Positions 55,773 to 63,849 of a stretch of DNA of 64,000 nt are shown piece after piece. The notes beneath the pieces were generated by a model. It saw nothing but the letters and a program-made list of their open reading frames with translations, did not search any database and was not told where the DNA came from. The translations under genes were made by a program, and so were the position numbers. Origin of the DNA: an uncultured Blautia sp. (GTDB taxonomy: Bacteria; Bacillota; Clostridia; Lachnospirales; Lachnospiraceae); the NCBI GenBank assembly GCA_946557785.1, contig CAMNTH010000011.1, positions 1 through 64,000 of the forward strand. Direction: 5' to 3'. Each line of letters opens with the position of its first letter. The stretch's first letter is position 1.

Positions 55773-56957
55773 ATGAAAGAATTAGAATTAAAATATGGCT
55801 GCAACCCTAACCAGAAACCATCCAAAATTTATCTTGCAGACGGAAATGAACTGCCTATTAAGGTTTTAAGCGGCAGACCCGGATATATTAACTTTCTGGA
55901 TGCATTTAACGGCTGGCAGCTTGTACGTGACCTGAAGAAAGCAACCGGACTTCCTGCAGCAACTTCTTTTAAGCATGTTTCCCCTGCAGGTGCTGCAGTG
56001 GGCCTTCCGATGACAGAGACCCTGGCAAAGATCTACTGGGTTGATGATATGGACTGGAAGAATTTTTCACCTATTGCCTGCGCTTATGCAAGGGCAAGAG
56101 GTGCTGACAGAATGTCCTCTTTTGGTGATTTCATTTCTTTATCTGATGTTTGTGACAAAGATACAGCCCTTTTGATCAAAAGAGAAGTATCTGACGGTGT
56201 GATCGCACCTGGATATACAGAAGAAGCTCTGGAAATCCTGAAGGAGAAGAGAAAAGGCGGCTATAATGTAATTGAGATCGACCCGGATTATGTTCCTGCT
56301 CCGCTGGAACACAAGGAAGTGTTTGGTGTAACCTTTGAACAGGGGCGTCAGGAGCTTTTGATCGATGATGCATTGATCTCCAATATCGTAACAGAAAATA
56401 AGGATCTTTCTGAGGAAGCAAAACGTGACCTGAAGGTATCCCTGATCATACTGAAATATACCCAGTCGAATTCTGTATGCTTTGTAAAAGACGGACAGGC
56501 TATCGGCGTAGGCGCAGGACAGCAGTCCCGTGTACACTGCACCAGACTTGCAGGACAGAAGGCAGACAACTGGTTTTTGCGTCAGTGCCCTAAGGTAATG
56601 AACCTGCCTTTCAAAGAAAGCATCAGCCGTGCAGAGCGTGACAATGCCATTGATGTTTATATCGGTGAGGAATATATGGATGTTCTGGCAGATGGGACAT
56701 GGGAAAATATCTTTACAGAAAAACCGGAGGTATTTACCAGGGAAGAAAAACGTGCATGGATTGACCAGCTTACAGGTGTTACCCTAGGCTCTGACGCATT
56801 TTTCCCATTCAGCGACAATATTGAGCGTGCGCACAAGAGCGGCGTAAACTACATTGCTCAGCCGGGAGGATCTGTAAGAGACGATGCAGTGATTGAAACC
56901 TGCAATAAATACGGAATGGTGATGGCATTTACGGGAATCCGTCTTTTCCATCATTGA
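55773..56957 (+). CDS. purH: AICAR transformylase (single-domain PurH)
   Basis: 394-aa enzyme transferring the formyl group from 10-formyl-tetrahydrofolate to AICAR. Only the AICARFT module is present: ELKYGCNPNQKPSKIY, the catalytic KH in ATSFKHVSPAGAAVG, SNSVCFVKDGQAIGVGAGQQSRVHC and AQPGGSVRDDAVIETCNKYGMVMAFTGIRLFHH. The N-terminal MGS-like cyclohydrolase domain of standard PurH (about 520 aa) is missing and supplied by the preceding gene. RBS CAGGAGG; 16-bp gap. Confidence 0.94.
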   Translation: MKELELKYGCNPNQKPSKIYLADGNELPIKVLSGRPGYINFLDAFNGWQLVRDLKKATGLPAATSFKHVSPAGAAVGLPMTETLAKIYWVDDMDWKNFSPIACAYARARGADRMSSFGDFISLSDVCDKDTALLIKREVSDGVIAPGYTEEALEILKEKRKGGYNVIEIDPDYVPAPLEHKEVFGVTFEQGRQELLIDDALISNIVTENKDLSEEAKRDLKVSLIILKYTQSNSVCFVKDGQAIGVGAGQQSRVHCTRLAGQKADNWFLRQCPKVMNLPFKESISRAERDNAIDVYIGEEYMDVLADGTWENIFTEKPEVFTREEKRAWIDQLTGVTLGSDAFFPFSDNIERAHKSGVNYIAQPGGSVRDDAVIETCNKYGMVMAFTGIRLFHH

Positions 56958-56984
56958 TCATAGGAAGTTACAGGAGTATCGGTT

Positions 56985-58466
56985 ATGCCAGTTTTTGATT
57001 TTCGAAATATGCCGGAGGAAAAAAAACAGAGTCAGTGTACTTATACTGCATTTTGGTCAAATGAACAGGAGGCTTCGCCGGAAAAGCCGATCTTAGTCCT
57101 GTCCAATAATGAGCGGGAGTGGAAACACCACTCCTGCGGTGTTTTTGCCAACCAGAATCAGCGGACTGCATTTGAATTTGAAGAAGAGGATGGGACGGTC
57201 AGTGCAGATATATGGAAGGTGGACGTGCGTTTTATAAGCCTTCTTAAATGGCTTGGAGAGAACCGCATTCATGTGCGGCTGTCAGGGGAGAACCGGGAGG
57301 ATGGCTATGCGGTTTACAGGATACGCGAGATTGCTTTTGGAGGCGGTACGAAGCTGTCTGCAGAGGATGGTTTTCTGCAGTATATGATAGAACGGCTTTT
57401 TTCCAGCAGTGCTCCTGCACAAGAGCCTGAGGATGAGGAGCAGGATGAAACAGGGGATCATATGAAGCTTACCAGCCTGCAGAGCATTACGGACTTTCTG
57501 ACCTGTGCAGGAAGGACTCTGCCGGATAATATTCGTCTGTGGGCAAGAAGAAACCTTGCGGTAGCACGTTCCCATGAAGTGACAGCGGAAGAGAGGCACC
57601 ATGCCCAGAGAGCGCTTTCTATTATGATGAATGTACAGTGGAAAAACAATTATTTTGAATCCATTGATCCTGTGGAAGCGCGCAGAATCCTGGATGAGGA
57701 GCTGTACGGCATGGAACGTGTAAAACAGCGGATAATGGAGACCATCATACAAATCAACCGCACCCATACTCTTCCAGCCTATGGAATACTGTTGGCAGGT
57801 CCTGCAGGAACAGGAAAGTCCCAGATTGCCTATGCGGTGGCCAGGATTTTAAAACTGCCCTGGACTACACTGGATATGAGTTCCATTCATGATCCGGAAC
57901 AGCTTACAGGCAGCTCCCGTATTTATGCAAATGCAAAGCCCGGTATTATTATGGAAGCCTTTTCTATGGCAGGTGAGTCCAATCTTGTCTTTATTATCAA
58001 TGAGCTGGATAAGGCATCTTCCGGAAAGGGAAACGGCAATCCGGCAGATGTGCTTTTAACGCTTTTGGATAATCTTGGATTTACGGACAATTACATAGAA
58101 TGTATGATTCCTACCGTTGGCGTTTATCCCATTGCGACTGCCAATGATAAGGAGCAGATCAGCGCACCTCTTATGTCCCGTTTTGCAGTGATTGATATTC
58201 CGGATTATACGCCGGAGGAAAAGAAGATCATCTTTTCAGAATTTGTGCTTCCCAAGGTACTAAAGCGCATCAGTCTCTGTAAGGAGGAATGCATTGTAAC
58301 GCCGGAGGCTTTGGATGCTGTGATTGAAAAATATGCGGATACTACGGGAATCCGTGACCTTGAGCAGGCGGCAGAGCATATGGTAGCCAATGCGCTGTAC
58401 CAGATTGAGGTAGAACATAGGAAACGGGTGGTGTTTGATGCAGATATGGTAAGAAATCTTTTATAA
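56985..58466 (+). CDS. Lon-like AAA+ ATPase without protease domain
   Basis: 493-aa protein. Residues 1-225 are an unrecognised N-terminal region with an acidic linker (149-159). From about 235 it follows Lon closely: LDEELYGMERVKQRIMETI, Walker A GPAGTGKS (272-279), sensor 1 ATAN (N387) and arginine finger R399, and the small domain with TGIRDLEQAAEHM. It ends where Lon's Ser-Lys protease would start. Walker B is IINE (337-340): the Mg-coordinating Asp of the usual DE pair is Asn, while the catalytic Glu remains. It may be an unfoldase or remodeler with slow or altered ATPase. It starts 27 bp after purH and is probably in the same transcript, though a functional link is unclear. Confidence 0.75.
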   Translation: MPVFDFRNMPEEKKQSQCTYTAFWSNEQEASPEKPILVLSNNEREWKHHSCGVFANQNQRTAFEFEEEDGTVSADIWKVDVRFISLLKWLGENRIHVRLSGENREDGYAVYRIREIAFGGGTKLSAEDGFLQYMIERLFSSSAPAQEPEDEEQDETGDHMKLTSLQSITDFLTCAGRTLPDNIRLWARRNLAVARSHEVTAEERHHAQRALSIMMNVQWKNNYFESIDPVEARRILDEELYGMERVKQRIMETIIQINRTHTLPAYGILLAGPAGTGKSQIAYAVARILKLPWTTLDMSSIHDPEQLTGSSRIYANAKPGIIMEAFSMAGESNLVFIINELDKASSGKGNGNPADVLLTLLDNLGFTDNYIECMIPTVGVYPIATANDKEQISAPLMSRFAVIDIPDYTPEEKKIIFSEFVLPKVLKRISLCKEECIVTPEALDAVIEKYADTTGIRDLEQAAEHMVANALYQIEVEHRKRVVFDADMVRNLL

Positions 58467-58469
58467 CAT

Positions 58470-58498
58470 AAAAAACTCCCTTGATTTATCAAGGGAGT
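58470..58498 (-). terminator. Terminator of tRNA-Gly copy 2
   Basis: 10-bp perfect stem (58475-58484 with 58489-58498), 4-nt loop and a T-run on the reverse strand. Forward transcripts of the AAA gene can form the stem but lack the T-run. Confidence 0.85.
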
Positions 58499-58502
58499 AA
58501 AG

Positions 58503-58575
58503 AGCGATAGACGGGGCTCGAACCCGCGGTCTCGACCTTGGCAAGGTCGCGCGTTACCAACTACGCCACTATCGC
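58503..58575 (-). tRNA. tRNA-Gly (GCC), copy 2
   Basis: 73-nt tRNA on the reverse strand, identical in every base to 18740-18812. Single-gene unit with its own promoter and terminator. Confidence 0.93.
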
Positions 58576-58617
58576 ATTTCTTATCGCTTAAATATATGTA
58601 TCTCAGCGACAAGATAT

Positions 58618-58646
58618 ATAATACTACAAGCAGATTGGTTTGTCAA
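58618..58646 (-). promoter_or_regulatory. Promoter of tRNA-Gly copy 2
   Basis: On the reverse strand TTGACA (58641-58646), 17 bp and TATTAT (58618-58623). Confidence 0.75.
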
Positions 58647-58683
58647 ATACTTTTTTTGTTTTTTTACATATTTTTACAGTTTT

Positions 58684-59364
58684 TTATTCAGGATGATAGT
58701 AGCGCAGGACATGTTCCGGATACCGCTGGTCACCGTAGTCCCAGGGTCCTGCTGTATTCCGGAAGGGATTGTCTTGTGCCCGTTCCCTGCCGCTGCTGGC
58801 CATCTTGGCAAAAGCCTCCGCACTTTCCTGGGTCCAGACAGTCTCATGATGCTCCTCCATATAAGAAAGATAGCTGTCTGCACCAAAATTGTATGCCTGG
58901 AGAGCAATGGATATACGATCCACATCAAGGGGATCCTGTACATTGGCTTTTTCCAGGGCATATTTTAACTCCTGGACTCCGCATTCCAGGGAATACTCCA
59001 CATCCGTAATTCCGTTAGGCTCCTGGGGATATATGGTATTGAAGGCACCTTCTGAGGACTGCATTACATCAGGACCCTTTCCGGAGCTTTCCTGCATCAT
59101 CAATGCAAGCAGAAGATCCACATAATCAGACATTCCGTAATTTGCAGCAATCCGCTCCATATCCGCTCTGTAGGATTCACAGGAAGAATTGATCCTGTGA
59201 ATTGTGTTTTTATCATTTCCCGGCAGATTCAGGAGAATCAGGGTCATAGCGGCAGCAAGGATAAAGAATGCGATAAAAAGTTTCTGCCTTTTCACCTGCG
59301 CAGCCCGGATGGCTTTCTTTTGTTCTTTTGTGTATTTTTTGTAAGGCTCTTTTGTCTTTTTCAT
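58684..59364 (-). CDS. Membrane-anchored lysozyme-like protein (CwlT N-domain type)
   Basis: 226-aa predicted peptidoglycan glycan-strand cleaving enzyme. A basic start of 27 residues and a membrane helix (LFIAFFILAAAMTLILLNLP) precede a lysozyme-like domain. The catalytic Glu is in LLALMMQESSGKGPDVMQSSEG. ITDVEYSLECGVQELKYAL and ALQAYNFGADSYLSYM match the muramidase domain of CwlT and its relatives. It lacks the NlpC/P60 peptidase half of CwlT. Transcribed away from the 3D-domain gene. It is one of three cell-wall enzymes within about 7 kb. Confidence 0.82.
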   Translation of the reverse strand: MKKTKEPYKKYTKEQKKAIRAAQVKRQKLFIAFFILAAAMTLILLNLPGNDKNTIHRINSSCESYRADMERIAANYGMSDYVDLLLALMMQESSGKGPDVMQSSEGAFNTIYPQEPNGITDVEYSLECGVQELKYALEKANVQDPLDVDRISIALQAYNFGADSYLSYMEEHHETVWTQESAEAFAKMASSGRERAQDNPFRNTAGPWDYGDQRYPEHVLRYYHPE

Positions 59365-59449
59365 AGCTCTATTGTAATGGAAAAATAATGGTTTGAAAAG
59401 TGATTTTTGAAAAGGTTTTCTTAAAAAAGAATAAACAAAGCGCGTAAAA

Positions 59450-59478
59450 TTGCAAATTGGAGATCTATATGTTATGAT
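59450..59478 (+). promoter_or_regulatory. Promoter of the 3D-domain protein gene
   Basis: TTGCAA (59450-59455), 17 bp and TATGAT (59473-59478). Confidence 0.6.
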
Positions 59479-59529
59479 GGGAAAAACGTATAGGTGAATT
59501 AATTTTACGCAAAGGCAGAAAGGAATTAC

Positions 59530-60642
59530 ATGATAATAAAGATTAGGAAAAGACTTTGCTGTGCAGCCATTGGATGTACGGCATTTATTTTAGCGCCGGT
59601 ACGGGTTCATGCAGAGGTGCTTGACTATGCAGGGGCGGAGGCTTTTTATCAGGAAGCGGGGGATGCACCGGAATATTATGAAATCGGAAACGGAACAGGG
59701 GAAGCAGTGAGGGTGCTGGATTATGAGGATGTTCTCTATGTAACAACCAGGGAAGCCGAAATCCGCATGGTTCCCGAAACATCCGGAAAGCTCCTTCGTA
59801 CAGTCCTTTTGGGGACAAAGCTTACCCAGACCTCCATCTGCAGCAACGGCTTTAGTAAGGTGGTATATCAGGACGAGAAGGGAGAGGCGGTGATCGGATA
59901 TATTGAGACAGAAATGCTCAGCGACCGTTCTCTTATGACAAAGATGGATGATAAGGTGGTAGTGGATCATGACACGGATATATTAGATTATCCGGGAAAA
60001 AAAGATGGGGAAATCATAGGAGAAGCGCTGGAGTATGATGAATATGCAAGAACGGCTACGGTAAACGGTGTGTGGAGCAGAATTGTCTATGAAGACGAAA
60101 ATGGCACAGAGCAGACCGGATACCTTCCAACCAGTGCCCTTAAAGGACAGGACGAAGAGATTACCGTTGTGTCCATGGCAGATGAAAAAGGGAAAGACGG
60201 GAATGCAGGAACTCTTTCCGAAAGCGAAGGGGAAGGGGTTTTTGCAGAGGCAGTGGAGCGTGTGAAGGAGGTTTCGGATGAAGAAGCAACGGTTGCTGCT
60301 GTTGGAGTAAGGATTGGAGAACCGGTATCCGTATCCTCCGAGGCAACCCTGAAATCCCTTGGGTATTTCCGTATTACCCATTATTGTCCCTGCAGCCTTT
60401 GCTGCGGACCGTGGGCAGACGGCATTACATCCACAGGCACGACTGCAGTGACAAACCATACCATTGCAGTAGACCCCGCCCAGATTCCATACGGTTCCCA
60501 GGTGGTCATCAATGGACAGGTATATGTAGCAGAAGACTGCGGAGGTGCGATAAAAAAGGATTGTATCGATGTTTATGTTGCCAGTCATGCGGAAGGAGAA
60601 GCAAAGGGCGTGTATTACACGGAAGTTTATCTGATCCAATAA
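59530..60642 (+). CDS. Secreted SH3-like/3D domain cell-wall protein
   Basis: 370-aa secreted protein. The signal peptide spans residues 1-28 (ending RVHA). Two SH3-like regions follow (about 55-125 and 135-200; VLYVTTREAEIRMVPETSGKLLRTV opens the first), then a low-complexity acidic linker. The C-terminal 3D domain (about 276-370) is of the double-psi barrel type in YocH, YabE and MltA-like lytic transglycosylases. Its aspartates are in GPWADGITSTGT, TIAVDPAQIPYGSQV and the DCIDVYV segment. The doublet CPCSLCCG before the 3D core is cysteine-rich and may form disulfides. Predicted to remodel peptidoglycan. RBS AAAGGA. Confidence 0.83.
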   Translation: MIIKIRKRLCCAAIGCTAFILAPVRVHAEVLDYAGAEAFYQEAGDAPEYYEIGNGTGEAVRVLDYEDVLYVTTREAEIRMVPETSGKLLRTVLLGTKLTQTSICSNGFSKVVYQDEKGEAVIGYIETEMLSDRSLMTKMDDKVVVDHDTDILDYPGKKDGEIIGEALEYDEYARTATVNGVWSRIVYEDENGTEQTGYLPTSALKGQDEEITVVSMADEKGKDGNAGTLSESEGEGVFAEAVERVKEVSDEEATVAAVGVRIGEPVSVSSEATLKSLGYFRITHYCPCSLCCGPWADGITSTGTTAVTNHTIAVDPAQIPYGSQVVINGQVYVAEDCGGAIKKDCIDVYVASHAEGEAKGVYYTEVYLIQ

Positions 60643-60648
60643 AGAAAG

Positions 60649-60690
60649 AGAGCCAATGACCTGTAAAAGTCACTGGCTCTCCGTTGTTTT
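60649..60690. terminator. Terminator between the 3D-domain gene and metY
   Basis: 12-bp stem with one A-C mismatch (60649-60660 with 60669-60680). Forward tail TTGTTTT and reverse tail CTTTCTTT suggest use from both sides. Confidence 0.65.
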
Positions 60691-60710
60691 AGAAGAAGCA
60701 CATTTGTGTT

Positions 60711-61991
60711 CTATGCGTTTTCAAGAGCTTTGGAAAGATCTGCAATAATATCATCCACATGTTCAATCCCTACAGAGAGACGGATCATACCCGGGGAAAC
60801 ACCTGCTTCTGCAAGCTGTTCGTCATTCATCTGGCGGTGGGTGTGGCTGGCAGGGTGAAGCACCATGGTCTTGGATGCTGCTACGTGGGTGCAGATATTG
60901 GCCATTTCCAGGCTGTCCATGAAACGGACTGCAGTGTCACGGCCGCCTTTTAATTCAAAGGAGATTACTCCGCAGGTGCCGCCTGGCAGGTATTTTTGTG
61001 CAAGGGAGTGGTATTTGTCCCCAGGAAGTCCTGCGTAGTTTACGGAAGCAACCTTTTCATGGGAATGAAGGAATTCTGCGACCTTTTGTGCATTGTAACA
61101 ATGGCGTTCCACACGAAGGGGAAGGGTTTCCAATCCCACATTCAGCAGGAAACAGTTCATGGGAGACGGAATGGAGCCAAGGTCACGCATAAGCTGGGAA
61201 GTAGCTTTCATGATATAAGCCTTTTTGCCGAATTGCCTGGTATAAACAACGCCGTGGTAGGACTCATCAGGCTCTGTAAGGCCGTGGTACTTATACCCGT
61301 AGGCTTCCCAGTCAAAATTGCCGCTGTCAATGATCGCACCACCTACCTGAAGTCCATGGCCGTCCATATATTTTGTAGTAGAATGGGTTACAATATCAGC
61401 ACCCCATTCAATAGGGCGGCAGTTCACCGGAGTTGCGAAGGTGTTGTCAACGATCAGGGGAACTGCGTGGTCATGGGCGGCTTTGGCAAATTTCTCAATA
61501 TCCAGGACAACCAGTGCAGGATTGGCAATGGTTTCCGCAAAAAGGACCTTGGTATTGGGACGGAAAGCCCCGGCAATTTCTTCGGCTGTGGCATCCGTAT
61601 CTACGAAGGTGCAGTCAATGCCCAGTTTCTTCAAAGTAACGCCTAAAAGGTTAAAGGTTCCGCCGTAAATGGTGGAAGCCGCAACTACATGATCGCCTGC
61701 TTCGCAGATATTAAATACAGCGTAGAAGTTGGCTGCCTGACCGGAAGAGGTCAGGATTGCGGCAACTCCTCCCTCCAGAGCAGCAATTTTGGCAGCAACG
61801 GCATCATTGGTAGGATTCTGCAGGCGGGAATAGAAGTAGCCCTCTGCTTTCAGATCAAAAAGCTGTCCCATTTCGTCAGTGGTGTCATATTTGAATGTGG
61901 TACTTTGATAAATGGGAAGCGCACAGGGTTCTCCCTTTGAGGGGGTATATCCTGCATGAAGACAATTAGTTTCTAATTTAAAGTCACTCAT
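60711..61991 (-). CDS. metY: O-acetylhomoserine sulfhydrylase
   Basis: PLP enzyme of the Cys/Met metabolism family (426 aa) making homocysteine from O-acetylhomoserine and sulfide. Landmarks: FKLETNCLHAGYTPSKG, YSRLQNPTNDAVAAKIAALEGG, the PLP lysine near residue 205 in VTHSTTKYMDGHG, and MVLHPASHTHRQMNDEQLAEAGVSPGMIRLSVG. Length and the long insertion around 210-250 fit MetY rather than MetB/MetC (about 380 aa). The leader from the promoter is only about 30 nt, so no SAM riboswitch or T-box controls it directly. Confidence 0.93.
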   Translation of the reverse strand: MSDFKLETNCLHAGYTPSKGEPCALPIYQSTTFKYDTTDEMGQLFDLKAEGYFYSRLQNPTNDAVAAKIAALEGGVAAILTSSGQAANFYAVFNICEAGDHVVAASTIYGGTFNLLGVTLKKLGIDCTFVDTDATAEEIAGAFRPNTKVLFAETIANPALVVLDIEKFAKAAHDHAVPLIVDNTFATPVNCRPIEWGADIVTHSTTKYMDGHGLQVGGAIIDSGNFDWEAYGYKYHGLTEPDESYHGVVYTRQFGKKAYIMKATSQLMRDLGSIPSPMNCFLLNVGLETLPLRVERHCYNAQKVAEFLHSHEKVASVNYAGLPGDKYHSLAQKYLPGGTCGVISFELKGGRDTAVRFMDSLEMANICTHVAASKTMVLHPASHTHRQMNDEQLAEAGVSPGMIRLSVGIEHVDDIIADLSKALENA

Positions 61992-62026
61992 TTCTTTTGT
62001 GTCCTTTCTGAAAGATATGATATAGA

Positions 62027-62055
62027 ATCATACCACAAAAGTTCTGCTGAAACAA
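62027..62055 (-). promoter_or_regulatory. Promoter of metY
   Basis: On the reverse strand TTGTTT (62050-62055), 17 bp and TATGAT (62027-62032). Confidence 0.55.
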
Positions 62056-62116
62056 TGCGCTTATGCAGATGCAAAAGAGTTTCTATAGTGTTTTTATAGT
62101 TTATTGTGAAAACGGA

Positions 62117-62145
62117 TTGCAAATTTTGTACGCTTTTAGTATAAT
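62117..62145 (+). promoter_or_regulatory. Promoter of the DUF969-DUF979-pcp operon
   Basis: TTGCAA (62117-62122), 17 bp and TATAAT (62140-62145), about 57 bp before the start. Confidence 0.75.
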
Positions 62146-62202
62146 AATTTAGAAATGGTGTAAATTATTGTGCATATTTTACATCGGGAAAGGAGAGATG
62201 AT

Positions 62203-62877
62203 ATGGAATATATCAAATTAATAGGTATCCTCATTATCGTGCTGGGTTTTGCACTGAAACTGGATGTCCTGGCAACAGTGCTGGTGGCAGGCATTGTAAC
62301 CGGACTGGTATCAGGATTGGACTTTGTGCATATTTTGGAGATCATTGGTTCATCCTTTGTAAATAACAGGCTAATGTCTATTTTCCTGATTATGTTTCCG
62401 GTAATTGCCATTATTGAGAGATATGGGATGAAGGAACGGGCAGCTTATCTTATCGGGAAAATTAAGAACGCTTCAGCCGGGAAGGTGCTGTCAATCTGGA
62501 TCGTGATCCGCTCCATTGCCTCTGCACTGAACATTCGAATCGGAGGACATGTACAGTTTATCCGCCCTTTGATCCTGCCTATGACTTCTGCAGCTGCTGA
62601 GAAATCCAAAGGGAGTGCGCTGACGGAGAAAGAAGAAGAGAAAGTAAAAGGCCTTTCAGCTGCAACAGAGAACTATGGGAATTTCTTTGCACAAAATTGT
62701 TTCCCTGCATCTGCCAGCGTTGTACTGATTCAGTCCGGTCTTGCACTTGCAGGATATGAGGTTTCGTTATCTGATATCGCGTCCTCAGCAATTTATGTGA
62801 TGGTGATATCCATCGTCCTGACGATCCTGCAGGTTCTTCTGTTTGACAGAAAGGTGAAGGGAGGAAAGAAGAAATGA
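62203..62877 (+). CDS. DUF969 family membrane protein
   Basis: 224-aa integral membrane protein. Hydrophobic segments cover most of the chain; YGMKERAAYLIGKIKNASAGKVL and NIRIGGHVQFIRPLILPMTSAAAEK are conserved-looking family elements. ATG 62203 follows AAAGGAG by seven bases; a frame opens 11 codons earlier without a ribosome-binding site. DUF969 and DUF979 proteins occur together and resemble the two halves of an anion or dicarboxylate-type transporter. The substrate is unknown; the neighbouring pyroglutamyl peptidase hints at pyroglutamyl peptides or 5-oxoproline. Confidence 0.85.
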   Translation: MEYIKLIGILIIVLGFALKLDVLATVLVAGIVTGLVSGLDFVHILEIIGSSFVNNRLMSIFLIMFPVIAIIERYGMKERAAYLIGKIKNASAGKVLSIWIVIRSIASALNIRIGGHVQFIRPLILPMTSAAAEKSKGSALTEKEEEKVKGLSAATENYGNFFAQNCFPASASVVLIQSGLALAGYEVSLSDIASSAIYVMVISIVLTILQVLLFDRKVKGGKKK

Positions 62878-63833
62878 CAGATTTTTTAAGCATTTATTTT
62901 CCTGAGTTTTTTTATGTACTTTGCGGTCTTGTATGTTTTGACACTGCTTTTCGGGCAAGGAAGAATGCACAGGCAAAGACAGGGACCATTTTGTTTTGGA
63001 CTCTGACTGGTCTGATCTTTATGCTTGGCAAGGTACTGCCGCCTGTTATGGTAGGCGCTATGCTTGTGATCATGGGATGCCTGACTGCGGCTAAGCAGGT
63101 AAGGATGGGCAAATTCACGGAGTCTACACAGGAATCCAGACAGGCTGCAAGCGAAAGGATCGGAACCAGGATCTTTGTTCCGGCAGTTACCGTAGGCGTT
63201 ATTGCCCTGGCATTATCTTTTGTAAAATACAATGTAGAAAAAGACGGGGTAATTACCGCAACTGCTTTAAACGGCGCCATTATGACCGGAGTAGCCTGTG
63301 TGGTAGCCCTTGTTCTGGCTTTTATCATCTGCAAACCCAAGGTATCTGAAACGAGGGAGGATACGTCACGTCTTTTGATGCAGGTAGGCGCCGCATGTCT
63401 GCTTCCGCAGCTTCTTGGAGCACTGGGCAGCGTGTTTTCTGAAGCAGGCGTGGGGGAAGTGATCTCCGGCATGATTTCCTCTGTAGTGCCCAAGGGAAAT
63501 ACTGTGATCGGCGTTGTCATCTATGTATTGGGTATGGTGGTCTTTACAATGATCATGGGAAATGCATTTGCTGCATTTACGGTGATTACTGCCGGAATTG
63601 GCGTTCCTTTTGTTATTATGCAGGGCGGCAACCCGGCTATTATCGGCGCCTTGGGCATGACTGCAGGCTACTGCGGAACCTTAATGACCCCAATGGCTGC
63701 GAATTTCAATATCGTGCCCTGTGCAGTCCTGGAAACAAAGGATAGCAAATGGGCAGTGATCAGAGCGCAGCTTCCCATGGCGCTTACCATGATCGTGGTG
63801 CATATTATCCTGATGCTTGTACTTGGCTTTTGA
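62874..63833 (+). CDS. DUF979 family membrane protein
   Basis: 319-aa membrane protein with about nine hydrophobic stretches and no signal peptide. Its start overlaps the DUF969 stop by four bases (ATGA), so the two are translated as a pair and probably form one complex. [54 protein letters not shown] has the re-entrant-loop feel of ion-coupled transporters (NCA-, PxM-rich turns). Biochemical function unknown. Confidence 0.87.
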   Translation: MTDFLSIYFPEFFYVLCGLVCFDTAFRARKNAQAKTGTILFWTLTGLIFMLGKVLPPVMVGAMLVIMGCLTAAKQVRMGKFTESTQESRQAASERIGTRIFVPAVTVGVIALALSFVKYNVEKDGVITATALNGAIMTGVACVVALVLAFIICKPKVSETREDTSRLLMQVGAACLLPQLLGALGSVFSEAGVGEVISGMISSVVPKGNTVIGVVIYVLGMVVFTMIMGNAFAAFTVITAGIGVPFVIMQGGNPAIIGALGMTAGYCGTLMTPMAANFNIVPCAVLETKDSKWAVIRAQLPMALTMIVVHIILMLVLGF

Positions 63834-63849
63834 TAAAGGAGAAGAAAAC

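Noticed and set aside
61992-62060. SAM riboswitch or T-box ahead of metY
   Set aside because: The promoter leaves a leader of about 30 nt, far too short for either element.
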